Assembly (NCBI GenBank): GCA_013398175.1
Contig: VZRZ01005957.1
Location: 498-64,497, forward strand
Length of the DNA stretch: 64,000 nt
Origin: Climacteris rufus
Lineage: Eukaryota > Chordata > Aves > Passeriformes > Climacteridae
Direction of reading: 5' to 3'
The notes below the pieces were generated by a model. That model searched no databases, was not told where the DNA came from, and worked only from the letters and a program-made list of their open reading frames with translations. The position numbers were made by a program, and so were the translations under genes. The first letter of the stretch is position 1. Every line of letters begins with the position of its first letter. Below are positions 34,371-48,311 of this stretch, in pieces.

Positions 34371-37300
34371 AAACACAGAAACAGATGGCTCATGGGTCTT
34401 TAGTCTTCTTGTTTGGAAATGCTCAAAAACTGGTGACAAGTGGTCCTGAGCAATGGGATATTGTTGGTCCTGCTTGGAGCAGTGGGGTGGGATTACACAA
34501 TCTTCAGGGTTGGCATCCCATTTCACCTGTTTTCTGATGCTGTGATTCATATATTTCCCTGTACTCAGCACAGGGTAAGAGAGCCTTTTTAGCAAGCTCA
34601 CCTCTTTAGGTGTTGGGACTGAAACTGCATAGTATATTTTAAACAAGTGTTTCATCTGTATGAATTCAACTTAGTCTTGATCTAAAAGGAGAGAACTGTA
34701 TGGATTCAAACAACTGGTACAACTTTTCTTGGAAAAATTGCTGCAACATGATCTACACTATAAGAGTCTGATGGCCATAACATGACTTGCCTCAGTCCTG
34801 CCCTGCTGACCTGATCAGTTAAATTAAAGCAGAGACTCATGGGATCATGAGCCTGTAAAGCAATGCCATGATGTCTCAAGACAGCTTGAAAGATGTGATT
34901 CAAAACTCAGTATAGCCTGATATTGATAAAGGTCTGGACTTCTTACTGAATTAGCAGACCTTAGTGGGGCTGTGAGTGGCAATGCAACCTTGACTATATT
35001 TTCTATCAGTTTATGTATCACAGAGTACTTTTATAGGCATTTTGGACATTTTTTAGGAACAGGTTTGCCATAATTCCTGCTATTTCTGTCCTTTGAAGTT
35101 CCTTGAGCAATCAAACCTAGTAGCCCAGTTTCTGCTTATTGTGTCTGGAGTAATTATTGTCCGTCACCTTTTCTTTACATTTCAATTGACCGCAGGAGGT
35201 GAGGATTCCTTTATAATGCTGACAGTGTACATTTCATCTACATTTATGATTTCTTCAGATAACCATTGAATGGACCTTGTAATATAAATAGACTTCTTTT
35301 CCAGTATGTTTAAGGAGCTAAGACAATTACTTCTATCTTACAGATGCACTTTTTAAAAACTGCATTCAGAAATTGAAAGAGGAATTTAGAAGAGCTAGAT
35401 TATGAGGCATATGCAGTTTAATATCACAACAGTATGTGAAAGTGGTTAGAAATGTTTGCTTGGGTAAGTGGTTTGATATGGAATATTTTACATTTGCACT
35501 GTGATGATCATATTTATTTTTCCCTCTTCTTCCATCATCTTGTATAGCAAACTAACATAATAACATAACTTAAGCTCAGATGCGAACATATCTACTGCCA
35601 CAAACTCATCACTGGAAAGAGCATTAAAGTGTGAGATTGGATGTTGCTGCCAGGATTGTGACTTCTCTGGATATGCAGGTTTTGTGGCCATGCATTTTGT
35701 TTTAAAATCAGGGAAATGTCAAAAGTGTTGCTGTTACATTTGTTACCATAGTGGAGGGATAGTGTCATTTAATACGGAAGCCAGATTAATTCCTTTCAGT
35801 AGGAAGTACTGAAATAAAGCACAGATGAATGGTATGAAACCTATGTCTCCTCAAAGAATTAAAACAACGGTCTGGTATGCTTCCTAAAGAAAAATGCAAC
35901 TACTTAACATTCTTGTCAGTCATCTCACAATTGCCACGATCCACCAAAGGACACAGCCCCAGGTTAGCATTCAGGCAACTCTTCTCACAGGCAACTGAAG
36001 ACTCTCAAGAACTTCATTAAGAGAGGCATACATTAAAAAGCTGTATGGGAAAAAATATGTACTAAGATACACACTGAGCTAGAAATTCTTCCAAAAGATG
36101 ATGAAAGAAATCCAACAGAACAAAATAAGCAAGGAACCTCTGATAATGACACTGACTCCCTTCCTTGGTGATGAAAGTAATTGCAGTACATGGGCCTTTT
36201 TGCAGTAACCGTTAAAGAAAATACAAAGAAAAAAGAAAGAAAAGAAAGTTTGAGACCTTTTTCTACCAAAACACGCTGTTATTCCTTCAATATTAACCCA
36301 ATGAATAAAAATGTATTAAGTTCTGATTTTCATTTTCAGGCTCCCTGATTAGCCTGTCTGCCATGATTAGCCATGGCTAGTTACTCCTGTGTTGCACCAG
36401 AGCAGATCAAAGAGGTAAAGCAGCCAAGCACATCACATGGGATGTAATCCATCCGGAAAACTCCGTCCTGAAGGAATCTGTGCATCTGTGCATTTGCAGG
36501 CAGGGAACAGAAAGCTCATGGAAATAAGTGGTAAAGTAGTGCTCTCTTTGTAGCAGCTGGCACAAGTTCCCAGGTCATGTTTGCATAACCCAAAAGCTGT
36601 AAGGTCTTAGTGTTTAAAATGAAGCTTCTCTGAAAAATTAAACTCAGTTGATACAGGTCATCCAAATGGTATCCTCCATCAGCCCATGGATGTGGGCTCC
36701 CAATAGCAGAGATCTGATCAAAGATCTGCTTCTCTGAGACTTAGAGGTTCACTGAGCAAGTCTCAAGGAGAGTCTAATTCTGCACAGCTAATTCAGACAT
36801 GCATCATGACACAGCTTTCTTAGCACCACACAGAGGCTAGACAATCTGGTCTTTCCTCTCTCAAGTTTATAGGCAGCTCCAGTATTATATGCTGAATGCT
36901 TTCTATTGAATAGTGTTCAGTTCCGCCAAAAGACACATACCAAGCAACGATTGAGAAAGAGAAGTAAATGTAGCTAAACTCTGTTCTAACGAGAGAGGCT
37001 AGGCTGTAAATTTAAACTTTAGGTTCCAGGTATTTGGACATTTCCCTCACTATTTAAGTTCATCTAGTACATTGCTTAAAATATTTAATAAAAATAGGGC
37101 AAATTATGACCCTCTTTTGAGAAGTTTTGAGAACTTGAATACAACCTTTGAACAGTACCTTAACAGTTTTAAGGTCATAATGAATAAGACAGTTTGCAAA
37201 CATCTAATCCAGGTTTCATACAGCTGCTGTGTTGGGTTTAGAGACATTTCCTAACACTTAAATATCTCTGTTTTGAGAAACCTTCTTGGGCACCAATTAA

Positions 37301-40300
37301 ACAGTAAGACATAAGAATTTAGAGGAAAAAATTAAACTTGAAGATGCCAGTAGCATAGAAAAATATTGGTAGCAAACATACAATAAAAATGTAGTTGTTG
37401 GGGGGACTTAGAAATAAAAAAATCAGGAGATAAAATTGACCGTGGTAATACAAAGAATGTCCCCTCTTGTCCATTAGATACTACCAAGACAACAAAGCTC
37501 TCAGCAAAATGTATTTCATGTTAAGAAATGTATGCACTTAGGAATCTATTGATCTATCATTAAAAAATTATCCCACCCCCCGTTTAGCTAGGTTCTATTT
37601 ACACAGCACGTAGTACATTCCTAAAATGCTCCTCTATCTGGCACACTGTTCAGTTTATGCAAACAACAAGCAATCTAAGCAATTGAATTGGTTCCAGTGT
37701 AGACCTGATTTGCTCAATAACTGATATCTGGGATGTAATCAGGATTGCCTTGGAATTTTCTAGATAGAACAAAATTAAAGGGTTGGTTTTCTAATGCAAT
37801 ATTTATGTATCTAATATAAATTAATGAGAGGTAACAAGCAGTATTCATCTCCTGTCTGTAGGTCTTACACACATAAATGAAATAAGTTGTTAATTCCAAG
37901 ATAAAGATGGATAACATAATGAACACTTTGATACAAAAGACTGAAATAAAACGAGATAAACTCTGGACCCAGGAGGCAAAAATAGTACTTTCCATAGCAG
38001 AGGTGCAGCATAAAAAGACTAAAGCCAAGGGACACCTTATGCACTTCTGCCCAAGGTACATGAGGCACATGCCAGAGGGCTTGAGAACCTACATGACGTG
38101 ATGAAAGACTTTTCACTAAAAAAGCTACAAATAATCCTGAAAGAACAAAGAGAGGGCAGAACAGCACTACCTCGTATTTTACTTTTCCTTCTCGTAAAAT
38201 CTGGACAATATCAGCATTCTAAATACACACTCTATTTCCTTTAGACTTTCACTTGAAGATGTTATTTCTACCCCTCCAACAGAGTAATTTTTTGTGTTTT
38301 TTGGATTAATTAATATGCTAATGACATTTAATGTGTCTATCAGACATGACTTGTACATTGCCTCACTTGACTGATCCTTAACTGTCGCAGGAACAGAGTA
38401 AGATTTTAATCACTTCAGTTCAGACAGGAGTCAAGACAATACAATAGAACAAGGTAACAAAGCCCCAAAGCAGCTGAAACCTTGGTACAATTTATATAAT
38501 TATTTATTTTGCAAAGGAATAAGGAGTTCTAGGATACCTCTGGACATTATTGCTTCAAGTCAACATTGTTATTTGTGTTTGCACCATGACAGGCCGCCAT
38601 AAATATTACTAATTTGAAGCATGATGAGAGACCGCTTACTTGACAGGTTAAGGTAGTTTCCACCTTGGACAAATAAACTACTGGGAATGCATGCAATCAT
38701 GAAACATGTGCATGCTACCAACTCCCAGGCCTTTTTGCTTCTTTCACAGTTCCCAGATATGGGTTCTGAACAGTCATGATAAATAATCTGGTGACTACCA
38801 AAGCCCCAGTACTGCAGCCAGCATTGCTGTTGATGTATTTCTGACTGATTTCCCAGAGGCACATTCTGAAGAGCAGAGCTGTTGGGCACAAAAAACACTT
38901 ACATTCCCAACTTAAGCTGCTAACTTCCCTTCACAGATCTTATTAAGAGCCAAGATTTGAGATACAACTGTCCATGTGTTTCTTGGTGAACAAAAGCCAT
39001 AGATTGAATGGAAATCAGTCACAGGGTTATGGTTGTTAGTCACCTCTAATTATAAAGCATCTACACATGTGATTGCTATTTGCAACAACTTGCCATGCAA
39101 GAAAAACAGTATCTTGAGCTGCCATGAATGTAGCAGTGCGAGTAAGGGCATTGCTAGTCATTAATTTCTTTGCTCACAGGCTACAAGGGAGCCTGGAAGA
39201 TTTTTTTTATTCTCAGACAAATCTAAAATGGGGTGTGTCTTTCTAAACCAAATTCTTCCTCCCAAGGGTCAGTCAAGGTAAGCTGAGAGACCTAATTGCA
39301 TGTGTTAAGTGATGTGGTGTAAACTGCAAAAAAAACCTTTGCAAGTAAGTGATGATTTCAAGGTAGGGGAGGTATGGAAAGTTCCACGAAGAACAGAAAA
39401 CCAGTTGAAACCACTCTCTTGCACAGTACACTCTCTGTGTGCCTCTTAGTCCAGAACAGCAGCAATCATAACCCTTTACACAGTTCTGGAGGGATCACAG
39501 TGTGGCAGTCTGGGGGTAGGGTAGTGCACACCTGCTCGACAGGTCCCATCAAGAAGAGGGGTTAGAAACACGGAAATTTTGACTAAATGACTTCCTCAGC
39601 TTTTTCAATGGAACCAGTCTGAGAAATGTGAATGTGCATGGGCAGATTTATTTACTTTTTAGCTCAAAGCAGTGTTTGACAAATCAAGTAATTTGTAAAA
39701 AGTTACAGTCAACATACAAATACCCCATTAATGCAAGCAAACCATCAAGTGCGCATTCTGTTCCTACAATGCTGCAAGTAGTTTGACTGGAAGAATCATA
39801 AACAACTGATGCAAGGGCCAGTTACATTAATATTTGTGCCCTTAGTGGCAGCACTTTATTCTTCTGCAAAACTGTACGGTAATTGACAAAAAACAACCAG
39901 AACATCTATAAGCAAGCTTCCATACAAAAAGTAGAGCTTAGTTTACCAAAAAGTGACAGTCCCATGGATTTTGAATTTCTGTAGCTACAATTTCTTTTCT
40001 TAAATGAATTATACTGATGAATAACACAAAAACCATTCCATATTTGTTATGGTACTTATTTATTATTTCTTTTAAATGTTCAGTAGAAGACCTACTTGTC
40101 TTCTAATTATTTTCTTACATAGAATGAGATTAAAATAAAAGTTAGTATCTGGGTTGAACTTCCACTTTCACTATCTTGAAAGTAGTGTGAAGATATTTAG
40201 TTCATACAAGATCTCGGTATCACTCCCAAGCAACCTATTGAAACTTCAGACATTTGAGTAATTGTTTCAGTCTGCCTGCAGAATTGAGACTTTATTTGTA

Positions 40301-43300
40301 AAATTCTCAGTGTTTCCTGAGAAGAAAAATGTCAAGTGGTAATGCCTTTTCTAATTTGACTTTTCCAGACCCAGAAAGAGCAGTTTGGTGGAGATGTATG
40401 TCTTGCATCAGTGCAGTTAATTCTGCCTTTTCTCTACAGCAGTACAGCACCAAGAGCTGTTTTCTGCAGTCTGACAGCTATGAAATAAATGCATGCTCTA
40501 TTTATAAAGTAACTTCCTGTGACCCATGAAAAGACATTATTTAATTTCCCTTTATGTTTTAGTTTGTTTAAAATACCAAGAAAGTGATTTCATTTTTCAG
40601 CTGCTAATGCCTTTTTTAAACCCATATACATATGCATTAGCTGTCTAATTTTTAAAGTGATCATTGACATACCTGCTTAAGATTCTATCCTTTAGTTTAG
40701 AGCAGCTGCCATCGTGAAAACATCCCATACATTTTTCAATAACTTTATAGTCTTTCTTCATTTGTGTAAGCAATTCCTTTCTACTAATAAAACTGTATAG
40801 TATATTTAGCTTGTGAAAACATACTAAACCCAAAAGGAATAAAAGCAAGAAGAAAGTACTATTTTTAAGGGAACTGTTCTGTTTTCCCAGGTAACACAAC
40901 AAACATGCCTGGTTTAAATTTTGTTTCTATCTATCATGATCCCCCTACTCATTGTCTTTTTTTTTGTTTTCCCTCAATAAGAAGTAGAAGAAATTCAGTT
41001 GCAGACACCTCAAACATACATTTTCCACCATGTAGAAATTGGTATTATAAAGCTCCTGGCCAAAAGTTCTCAGCACCTGAGCAATAATTACAACACACAA
41101 TACAAGCTTTATGACAGCCAAAAATAACAAAGAACAAAGGACTGTGTTTCTATCTTTACCTAGACTGTGTTGGTTGCATTCATTTGCTCACAGCTGCCTA
41201 CACCTGAGCTACCTTTGCAGTGAACAGGGGGAGGTGAAAAATTCAGAAGTGTCAGTATTTCTCGTTTCACCACAAATTAAACTAAAGCAGTTCAGAAATA
41301 ATACTTAGGACATCTTGCTCCCAGCTTGGTGAATGCCAGCAATTTGTATATTCGTATGCATTTTCAACATTTGACATTCCTAATTGCTATCAGCAGTGAA
41401 TGAAATTATGATTTTACTCAGAGGCTCTCTCTGGCAGAGGCACTGACAGAAAAGGCGTTGAGATATTTGTTTTGTCAAATTTATATAGAACCACCAAATT
41501 CTTGAGTTTCCTGCTTGCCTGTGAAATCCCTAGAAACTAGTAATACTGTATGCCTTATGCTCATAACAAATACAAATCCAGGAATTAGTATCTTGAACTG
41601 TTTTACTAATGGTGTTCTTTCTAAATTTTTAAGTCAAGACAAACCTTTTATGGGGCAAGCTCATCTGGAGTTTGGACATGAGAGAGACAATGTGTTAGGT
41701 ATTTATATACACAAACCTCAGGACACTACAACAGTGGAAACATATGTAGAAGATTTGGAAATAGCCTGGAATTATGAAAAAATTTAGTCTGTTTTGCTGA
41801 TAATACCTCACAGATGTAGACAACTATAACCAGTTTTGTAGGAGGAAAAGGAAAAATTCACCATTCTTACCCAAATATCCTTTGAATTCTAGAAGAGCAG
41901 TATCCACAGAAGTTAGAAGCAGCAGCCAGTGCCTTCAAGTGTCATTGGAGAGAAGCTAGAATTGAAAATTGCCATCAATTACTTTAATACACAGATACTT
42001 CTATTAAAAATCAGAGTCATATTTCCAAATTGAGAAAAATGTTCCCTTCTACTGATTTCCCAGTCGTACAAAATACCAAAATTATGGGAAATTTTCTAAA
42101 ATGTGGTTTTTGTTTTGTTTTCACTATATCCTTTACTTCTTTACTGTCTGTAAAACATTTTCCTCTTTACTCCCTATAATTGTGTACTTGATATGTAATA
42201 CCAATAAATATTTATCAGAAGCTTACTGTACTCAAAGTTAGTTTACATACAATGAAGGTCAAAGAAGCCTAAAAAGGAGGTTTTGCATAAGCCATGTAGC
42301 ACATTGTTCATTGCACTACCATGTTGAGACAACTTTCCTTCCCTCCCATCCCTCCAAATATCCACACTCTTCAGATCTTTAGGTACTAACGTGGGCCCAC
42401 ATTTGTGCTGGCATGTGACCTGCCTTTAAGATCTTGTTACTGAGCTCAGCCTCCATGCAGAACACCACCTCTGCTAAATTGTGATCTACTGAGATCCGTA
42501 CTCTGGTGGCAGTTTCAAATGTTCCCATTGCATTCCCTCCTGTTCACTCCCAGTGCCTTCATTATTCATAGAAGACCCCATATATTGAATATTGTGTTTA
42601 CTTTTCTGTCCTCTGTGCTAGGCTGTTACACTATTTCGGTGAGCATGGTCTTGACCTTACTTACTTCCACGTCTTGCTATAAAAGGTGGTTCTACTGCAC
42701 CCTACTAAGTTTGTTAAGCCCAAATTTAAAGCTTAAAATTAAATGGATGATTCTTCTACCTTTAATGGGTTTTATTGTCATATTTACTTGATGTTTCTCT
42801 CCTGCCTCATCTAAAATTAATTTGTTTTTATGGCTCCAAAAACCGAAGAGCTGATCAGCTTGGGTATCAGAACAATGACATTTAAAGGTTTGGATTTCTT
42901 TTAATCACATGAGTTTTGTACTCTGCTTCACTCTGAGAAATTGCTGATACCAGAACTTGAAAAGTGTTTTGTTTGCTTGGAAATAAATCCGAAACAATGA
43001 TGCATTCTCTTCATAGGAGAGAAGGAACATTGGTACATTGAAAGAGTACTCTGTACTACTTTCAAAAAAGTGCTCCTTTGGCTCTAGTTGAATTCAACCT
43101 TTCCTAGAGCGAAGAGCTTTACAGAATTATTGTATAGTTTCTGTAGAAAACTTTGAATTTTAGTAAAATTTGGTGGAAAATATATTCTCTATAACGTACT
43201 CTTAAGTGTGTTGAACATCTTTTCCCACAATTGGACTTTGTTGGTGCATTTCCTGCACTTTGCCTTGGTTTTGTGTTCTCTGTCTATGTGAGATTACATG

Positions 43301-43732
43301 GGATTTTCCTTAACTTGAAAAATCTTATCTTTTGTTGATGGGAGTGACCTTTTTAGACTTTTAGTGACTATTTTTAGAGCATAATGCAAGACCCATCTTT
43401 TCTCATGAGCTTTCCTCAGTAACAAACAATGACATCATGTTCCAGGGATACTTTTAAGGGATTAATCAGACCCTTAACAACTAGATATGAAAGAATGAAT
43501 CAAGACTGGGATATCAAGGTCTTTTACAAGATACGTCTGTACCAGGAACTCTTAGTTATAACCGCAGTAACTTTGATTTGCCTATCTAAGGAACTGATAA
43601 CTATACAGCAATTACAGCAGGTTAGGTTTCAGCAATCAGTTATACACCAGGTTCTCAGACAGGGTTAAATAGCTACTGGGAGTTCTCTGGGCTTCACACA
43701 CCAAGACCATGTCTAGATGGCTGCAATTACAG
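34371..43732. other. AT-rich unique sequence, no recognised gene
   Basis: The longest stretch in the left and middle parts of the window without a recognised repeat, about 9.4 kb. No exon is recognised; frames on both strands stay at or below about 118 codons. Noted: a purine run at about 36216-36249 and a TAATTA/octamer-like cluster (38305-38322). Somewhat GC-richer patches such as 36350-36500 are unassigned. Confidence 0.55.
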
Positions 43733-43870
43733 AAACATCACAGAATACTCTGGGCTGGAAAGAATCCACAAGGATCATCAAGTCCAGCTCATAAGTGAAT
43801 AGTCCATATAGGGATCAAATCCATGACCTCAATGTTATTAGCACAATTCTCTAACCAACTGAGCTGATCT
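43733..43870 (-). mobile_element. tRNA-Ile/CR1 chimeric SINE (TguSINE1-like)
   Basis: On the minus strand the first 70 or so bases (43870 down to about 43797) align with tRNA-Ile. The D-arm segment CAGCTCAGTTGGTTAGAG is near-identical to the tRNA. An anticodon loop CTAATAA carries AAT at 43839-43837, and a T-arm-like segment follows. The pol III A box is close to consensus (43866-43855, first base changed); the B box (43822-43812) has decayed to GGATTTGATCC. The rest (to 43733) is a CR1-type 3' tail (GATGATCCTTGTGGATTC then CCAGCCCAGAG, ending ATTCTGTGATGTTTCT). This head-tail fusion is the structure of the passerine SINE TguSINE1, mobilised by CR1 machinery. It is an old copy and not a functional tRNA gene. 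Confidence 0.8.
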
Positions 43871-46800
43871 CAGAGTCATTGCACCCCTTGGTTACAGTGC
43901 AGCCAAAAGAGCATTCTCACCCACAGAAAAAGCCAGCACCTCAGGGTGGAGGGTCACACACAGAGCACTTCTGCACCTCTCATCCATCCAAAGGGTGCTT
44001 AATACACAGCACACTTCTATTCAGAGCCTCTGATCCTAACTTTCAAGACCAGTCGTTTTTAACCAGAACATAAAACAGAAGCATGGAACATCTTTATGGG
44101 AGCCATAAGACCCCCTCAGGCATTTCAGCCACTGTTAGACTGATGTTTATTTTTACTTCTAATCCTTGCCGACATCATCATGAAAGTATAATTCTCTTAC
44201 AATTCCAGCTAAAGTGGCCATCTATAAATAATTAAATAGTGAGGAACTTCAATTTATTAACACTGAAGCACACAGAAGGCATTCAGATACTACAGTCAAT
44301 GTCAGGAGTATAAAACCTCTGAAGTCAGATAAATACAACAGTTAGTCATGCACTCTTGTGTGGGAGAACATCTGATTGGTGCAAGTTAACATTTAAGAGT
44401 AATCAGATGGAATCATATTGTTAGGAGGACTTAGTTACAGAGAAGGAGGGATTGCTACTCTTTCCCTACACAAAGTGGAGCTTCCTTGCTGTGGAGAGGG
44501 CTAAAAAGCGAGAGGAAGCAGACACTCTTTCATCATGGGCAGTCTCTGCGAAACCTGACTGACCTCAGTTATCAGAGGAAGAACTAGATCTGGGGAGACA
44601 CACAAATCCAGAGGGGGTAATATTCTACTCTCTCAGAATAATATGCATTTCTGAACATCATATACACTTACTATAACAACAATGCCTTATTGACATCTTT
44701 TCCTTATTAAGAGAACAGCCCTTTTCAGCACACATCTATTTCCCATGTGAAGCAAGTGACTTACTTTGTTAGCTTCAAATATTTTAAAAAACACATAGGA
44801 AAAGCCTCTTCTCAGTAAGCCAATGAGCTTATAAGCTATGAGTTCTGAATAATGGTTAGTGTGCAATGGATTCTCCCACTCAGGAGCTACAAATACACTG
44901 CATACCCTCAAGAGCTTTTAATAATTTTGTCATCTGGATATTTCAGAAAAGTTTTTATATTTCTGCAGTATGTTCAGTGGTGAAAGTGGCATGCATCCAA
45001 TATTAACAATAGACTCTAAGCTATGAATCACCAGAGGGAAAAAAAAAAAAGTAAGAATAATATTTAGTCATATTTGTCAGAATATATCAGACCAAGCAAA
45101 TGCAACCCTCAGGGTTATCAAACTAAATCTATCAGTGCAAAACTCCTGAATTCAGTGATAATTTTGCCAATTTTTACCCTGCTTTGAAATTCAAAGTACC
45201 TTGAGGCTTCGGCATTTTTGCTGCAAACATACAAACAAAACAAACAAAAATTTATTTATTAAATCCTCAGCAGTACTTGGTGACAAACCTTATTCTCAGT
45301 GCTGAGAGCCTTTTGAATTTTGGAGCTGTGAAGGGGACAGGGAAAGAGGGCTATGGTCTAATATGTTTCATGTAGTAGTAAGGACTCTGGGTCAGTCTTG
45401 AAAGTCTGCGAGTTGTGTCACACTGAACAGTAGATGTGAGAGCCCTTATAAAAAGCTTTTCATTATTAGGGATAGCTGCAGAATAATTTGACAAACAAAT
45501 CTCACATCGACTCATGTCTGGGAGTCCATAAGGTAGTACCTATGCCAGGTCACACTCTACAGCCCAGAGCCTTGCTCTGTCCCCTCAAAGCACTGAGTGA
45601 GGTGCATTCTTCTCACTATTAAAGGCTGTTCTGCTTTGGAAGTCATTCTGCTTCATACTGTTTAAGCTGTTCTGCTGCACAGCAAAAAGATTCAAGATTC
45701 TTTTGACAAAAAAGAGAAAACAAGTGGCAGCTTGGTTCAATAGCCAGGTAATGATCACACTTACCAGAGGAAGAGAGTCCTTACTCACAAGAATGTTTTA
45801 GGCATTTTATCTACTGACCTTTGAACGTGCTACAGGAACATGCAGAGCAGCCCATATCCTGATGTGCAGGGCACAACAGATGTGGATTTGAACTCCCTCC
45901 AGCAGAGGATCAAACTGAATGTGGAAGCACCATAATGGCCTCAAAATTTCACCAAATGTTTGCAATTTCCCACCTCTTTCAAATTCCAGAACACCATTTT
46001 ATTAATACCACTACATAAGCAAACATTTCCAGCAAGTTAGGTGTCTCATTTATTTCTGCAACAGGTCTCGCTTCTTTAGTAGTATCAAAACCTCACCACT
46101 TGTAAGAAAATACCACAGTTATGGATAGAGATAACAGGAGCTGAGCACAAAGCACCAACATGTCACTGCACAAACTACCCAGAATCACAGCTCCTCCTAA
46201 GTCAATATTCTAATTTTTCAAATAAACATGGTTTAATTACAGTTTTGTTAATTGTGCTGAGAGCTCGTCTTTCTGTACAGACTATGTACTTCCTCACACT
46301 CTAGTCTTACTACTTACTCCTCCTTTTCTCATGGAGCAGCTGCTGTTGGAGAGGACAGTCTTGAGAAGACAGCAGGAGTGAAAGCACTGACATCACTGTT
46401 AGACCTAACTGAAGTTGTAAATTTGTATTCAAAAGTGTATAAGGAGAATATTGCTCATTGAGACATTAAGAGGGATATTTGCAGGAACTGAGGGCCTAAG
46501 CCTGCAATCTGTATAATTTCTTATCCACAATCCAGATAACTCAAACCTACTGGCCTCATTTGTCCATATACAGGCTCTAACATATATTTAAGTAAGGATG
46601 CAAATTACTAGAAGTCATTTCAGAGAAAAAAGTTGCTACTAAATTTCATTACTACTTTCAAGCTCTTGTTCACAAATACAGCTTGAAAAATAGACACAGA
46701 ACCTTCAGGGGGTTCTGTTTTAAAATATTAAAGTATTATTGGATTAAGCAAACTTAAATAGAGCTAACAAAGAGGATGAATTAACTGAGGGAAATTGAAG

Positions 46801-48311
46801 TGGGAGGAAGCTTTTTTCATTTATCAAAAATCCAGTAAAAAGCATAACCTATTTTTCATTATATCGAAACAAGTTTCGTAGCAAATGATTTGTTGTAGGT
46901 GTTCCTCTAATTCCCCTCTTACCCTCCTTTACAGGTGCACAATTGTAGTAAGTTTATTGCAAAGCAAAAAATCAATGTTTTCTGTTTCTTTGGCAGGATA
47001 TCAGTGGTTAGCATTTGCTGTGCCAGGAACCTTCCTGAACAAATGCACTGTGAAACAGCAGCACCTTTTTACGTTGGAACAAACTGACAAAAGCAGTTAC
47101 ACCACAGATGGGAAATCCTCCTGCTGTTAGTATGCATAGCTGCAAGTGCTTGGTTTTAACCACCAAACAGCAAGATGGATAAAAGATAAATTGTCTAATC
47201 AGCTTTCTGACTTCTAACAATTGAGTGTTTCATCCCATGTATAAAAGTGTTCCAAAGTTTCTCAATTAAGTGATAAAGTAGCACTAGCCCTTATTTAAAA
47301 GTTGATAATATATTTCACAGAAAACTGTTACCTCCTTTCTCCCATTACCTAGTGTTTAGGTTTATCTGCTCATGTACAGAAAGTCACACTGGATTTATGT
47401 CTGCCAGTTCCTCTTCATAAAAATGAGCCTTTCCTTGGAACAGAAAGGCATTTATATCAGCAAGTGACTGAAGTGTGAGCTTCTCCGCACCTGGAAATAC
47501 TGTAGTGAATAGCTGCAAGAACTAGTCTGAGCAAGAAAATGTCATTGCATGGACTACTTCAGAAGTTGATTTTCAAATCAGCTTCATCAAAAATTAGTTT
47601 TTTTCCTTCACTCTTTTTAAGGTCAAACCTTGGACTCATATACCCGTTCTACAGCATTAGCAGAGCCTGCTTGCTGTGCAAATACTAAGCAGCCCAATCC
47701 CGCCAAGTCTGGATGGCAGCCCAAATTCCTCAGAAACCTTGCCAGGCAGCCAGCCCAATGAGAGAACACAAAACCGTCTGCTTCACTGCCTGGCATGTTG
47801 AAATTCCAGTGGTTCTCATCCAGGAGATTCAGCAGATCCATTCAGCAGAGCTGCAAATATAAGTGCTGAAACTGCTGACTGCAGGATCAGTAACTGACTG
47901 GGGATGCTCCAGATCTGTTTCTTCCTGGCAGTCCAGATCCTATATAACCTCCTTGATGGGCTCAGGGATAGATGCCACAGCAGAAACCCAGAAAAGATTC
48001 CTGCAGACTCCAGAGAAACATCATCTCTTATGACATTTCCAGTTTCACAGATTCAGCAAGTGTGAATAGGATCAAAGTTTTTCTTTCTGATCAGCTCTGA
48101 ATTATTACTACAACACAGCAACATCAAATCTTTTGCATCACAGCTGCTGTTTAGCACTATTGATCTTGCCTCTGTTGCAGGAAACAGAATTGTCAGTATC
48201 CAAAGAAATAAATTGGACCAGCTCATATCATATATTTTTATTTTGTTGTGCCACAATTCATATTCCAGAAGAGACTCAGCTCAAAATTATCTTTAAGCCA
48301 AATAATTCAAT
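43871..48311. other. Unique sequence, no recognised gene
   Basis: About 4.4 kb with no recognised exon. GC-richer patches near 44340-44620, 45290-45600 and 47620-48050 do not match any family I can name and may be old repeats. Confidence 0.55.

Noticed and set aside
43797..43870. A possible functional tRNA-Ile gene.
   Set aside because: The acceptor stem does not pair, the B box is degraded and a CR1 tail is fused directly to it, so it is a SINE head.
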